Assembly (NCBI RefSeq): GCF_037782385.1
Contig: NZ_JBBEXD010000005.1
Location: 1-64,000, forward strand
Direction of reading: 5' to 3'
Length of the DNA stretch: 64,000 bases
From: Ascidiimonas meishanensis
Lineage (GTDB): Bacteria > Bacteroidota > Bacteroidia > Flavobacteriales > Flavobacteriaceae
Under the pieces are notes generated by a model. That model was not told the DNA's origin. It saw only the letters and a list, made by a program, of their open reading frames with translations, and ran no database searches. Position 1 is the stretch's first letter; each line of letters begins with the position of its first letter. Positions 62,948-64,000 of this stretch are shown piece by piece. The position numbers and the translations under genes were made by a program.

Positions 62948-64000
62948 TGACTGTTATCTTGAAAAATCTAGTAAATACCATTTTTTATTCAAACGGTAAT
63001 TTTAGTTTGGTTTTTGCAGCCTGCTTGTTACTTAGCGCATTTCCTATCCTTCCCTATGGAGTTCTTACTATTGCCATTATAGTATTTGCCTTTTCTATTA
63101 TATGGGATATTTATAACAATAGTCTTACATTTAAACTCAACTTCACATCCAATTTTAAAAAATATCTTCTTTTCACACTGTTTTATTTTTTGTTGCTATT
63201 TAGTAGTTTTTGGTCTGAAGACTCTTTGAAAGGGCTTAATTCTCATACAGTAGGAATTCCTATTTTAATTTTTCCATTAAGTTTTATTTTCGGAAAATCT
63301 CGTTTAAAATCTGGACAGCAAAATATAGTATTAACTGTATTTGTAATAGCGAGTATTACTGCAGGTTTTTTTATTCTTGGTTTGGCCTACAAAGAACTTT
63401 CTGAAACAGGCTTTAAACAACTATTTTATACATCAGCTATAAGAAGAAATATGGCAAACAAATCTTCTTTTTTGAGGTTTCATCCCACCTATATTTCTAC
63501 CTGTTTTTTGCTAAGTATAGGAATTCTTATTTCGCGGTTGAGGTCTTCGCAAAAAGCAACTAGAAAAATAGTAAAAATCTTATTCATTGTTTTTCTGCTT
63601 TTTATGATCATAATTTGTGCCTCACGTGCTGCAATAATAACACTAGTGCTTGCAGGTTTTATTTTTTTTATAAAATCACCTAAGTTTAAACTACCCCATA
63701 AAGTGCTTATAATTACTGTGTTTTCATTAGTATCATACTTGGCAGTAACCAACATATTTCTTTTGAGTTCAAGGTTTCTAATTATTTCTAATGAACTGGT
63801 TTTACCTCAAGGTGAAAAACCTTCTTCTATTTCAATTAGGTATGGAATATATAAATGCTCTTATCATTTGATTAAAGAGAATTGGCTGTTTGGTGTAGGG
63901 GTAGGTGATACACAAACCATGCTTAACAAGTGTTACAATACATATCCAACAGATCACTTTAAAACAAAAAATATTAATACTCATAATTATTTTTTTCATT
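62947..64000 (+). CDS. O-antigen ligase/polymerase-like membrane protein, cut by window end
   Basis: Open frame from GTG at 62947 (sharing the G of the preceding TAG) to the end of the window, at least 351 codons. Multiple hydrophobic helices appear (LVFAACLLLSAFPILPYGV, YLLFTLFYFLLLFSSFW), then a hydrophilic stretch with LRFHPTYISTCFLLS and, near the cut, WLFGVGVGDTQ and NTHNYFF. GVGxGD...HNxF is the Wzy_C/O-antigen ligase signature. TTG at 62959 is an alternative start. The C-terminus is missing because of the window, not because of truncation. Confidence 0.8.
   Translation, partial: MTVILKNLVNTIFYSNGNFSLVFAACLLLSAFPILPYGVLTIAIIVFAFSIIWDIYNNSLTFKLNFTSNFKKYLLFTLFYFLLLFSSFWSEDSLKGLNSHTVGIPILIFPLSFIFGKSRLKSGQQNIVLTVFVIASITAGFFILGLAYKELSETGFKQLFYTSAIRRNMANKSSFLRFHPTYISTCFLLSIGILISRLRSSQKATRKIVKILFIVFLLFMIIICASRAAIITLVLAGFIFFIKSPKFKLPHKVLIITVFSLVSYLAVTNIFLLSSRFLIISNELVLPQGEKPSSISIRYGIYKCSYHLIKENWLFGVGVGDTQTMLNKCYNTYPTDHFKTKNINTHNYFFH

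Overview
The window reads as chromosome of a marine-type member of the Flavobacteriaceae (phylum Bacteroidota). The evidence is AT-rich DNA, recurrent TAnnTTTG minus-7 promoter boxes, type IX secretion/gliding-type C-terminal domains, PorP/SprF, DUF4175, DUF4837 and DUF6909 family proteins, and the gene order ybeY-mnmG. I saw no insertion sequence, prophage, CRISPR array, tRNA or rRNA.

Layout. (1) 1-19.9 kb, minus strand: a three-gene cell-surface operon, transcribed from near 19.9 kb. It encodes a 736-aa Ig-like protein with a sorting domain, a PorP/SprF-like outer-membrane protein carrying two SPOR-like domains, and a 5080-aa SprB-repeat adhesin. The adhesin gene contains a near-perfect 1725-bp in-frame tandem duplication. 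(2) 20-26 kb: glnS, a stomatin-like SPFH protein, gltX and an AlkB-type monooxygenase. (3) 26-34 kb: DUF4175, ybeY, mnmG, a lipoprotein, a methyltransferase and a Skp/OmpH-like protein. Three parS (ParB-binding) sites flank mnmG, so this stretch is probably close to the replication origin. (4) 34-36.8 kb: a zinc-homeostasis cluster (MerC-like protein, GTP cyclohydrolase I, COG0523 GTPase) divergent from a Fur/Zur-type regulator, with two palindromic operators between them. (5) 36.8-39.6 kb: DoxX-like protein, DNA polymerase III delta prime and pgk.

(6) 39.65-41.12 kb holds no protein gene. It carries six tandem copies of an apparently undescribed small-RNA gene. Every copy has the same 66-bp promoter architecture: two 9-bp direct repeats exactly 21 bp apart, then a minus-7 box exactly 37 bp after the start of the second repeat. 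Each transcript would be about 100 nt, with a GATAG/CTATC hairpin presenting a GCCCCAAGC loop, followed by a rho-independent terminator. The last two copies arose by an exact duplication. This is the most striking feature of the window.

(7) 41.3-48.4 kb: an MltD-like transglycosylase with LysM domains, a DUF4837 lipoprotein, a 55-aa membrane protein, Tex, a patch of REP-like palindromes, TatA and an M23 peptidase. (8) 48.4-64 kb, plus strand: a GH3-family adenylating enzyme, DUF6909, then an envelope polysaccharide locus (Wzz-like protein, rfbBACD, wecB, Wzx flippase, Wzy-like polymerase, two glycosyltransferases, a secreted helical protein, and an O-antigen ligase-like gene cut by the window end). 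rfbD appears to have lost its C-terminal segment. Most genes in the locus overlap by a few bases, which suggests coupled translation.
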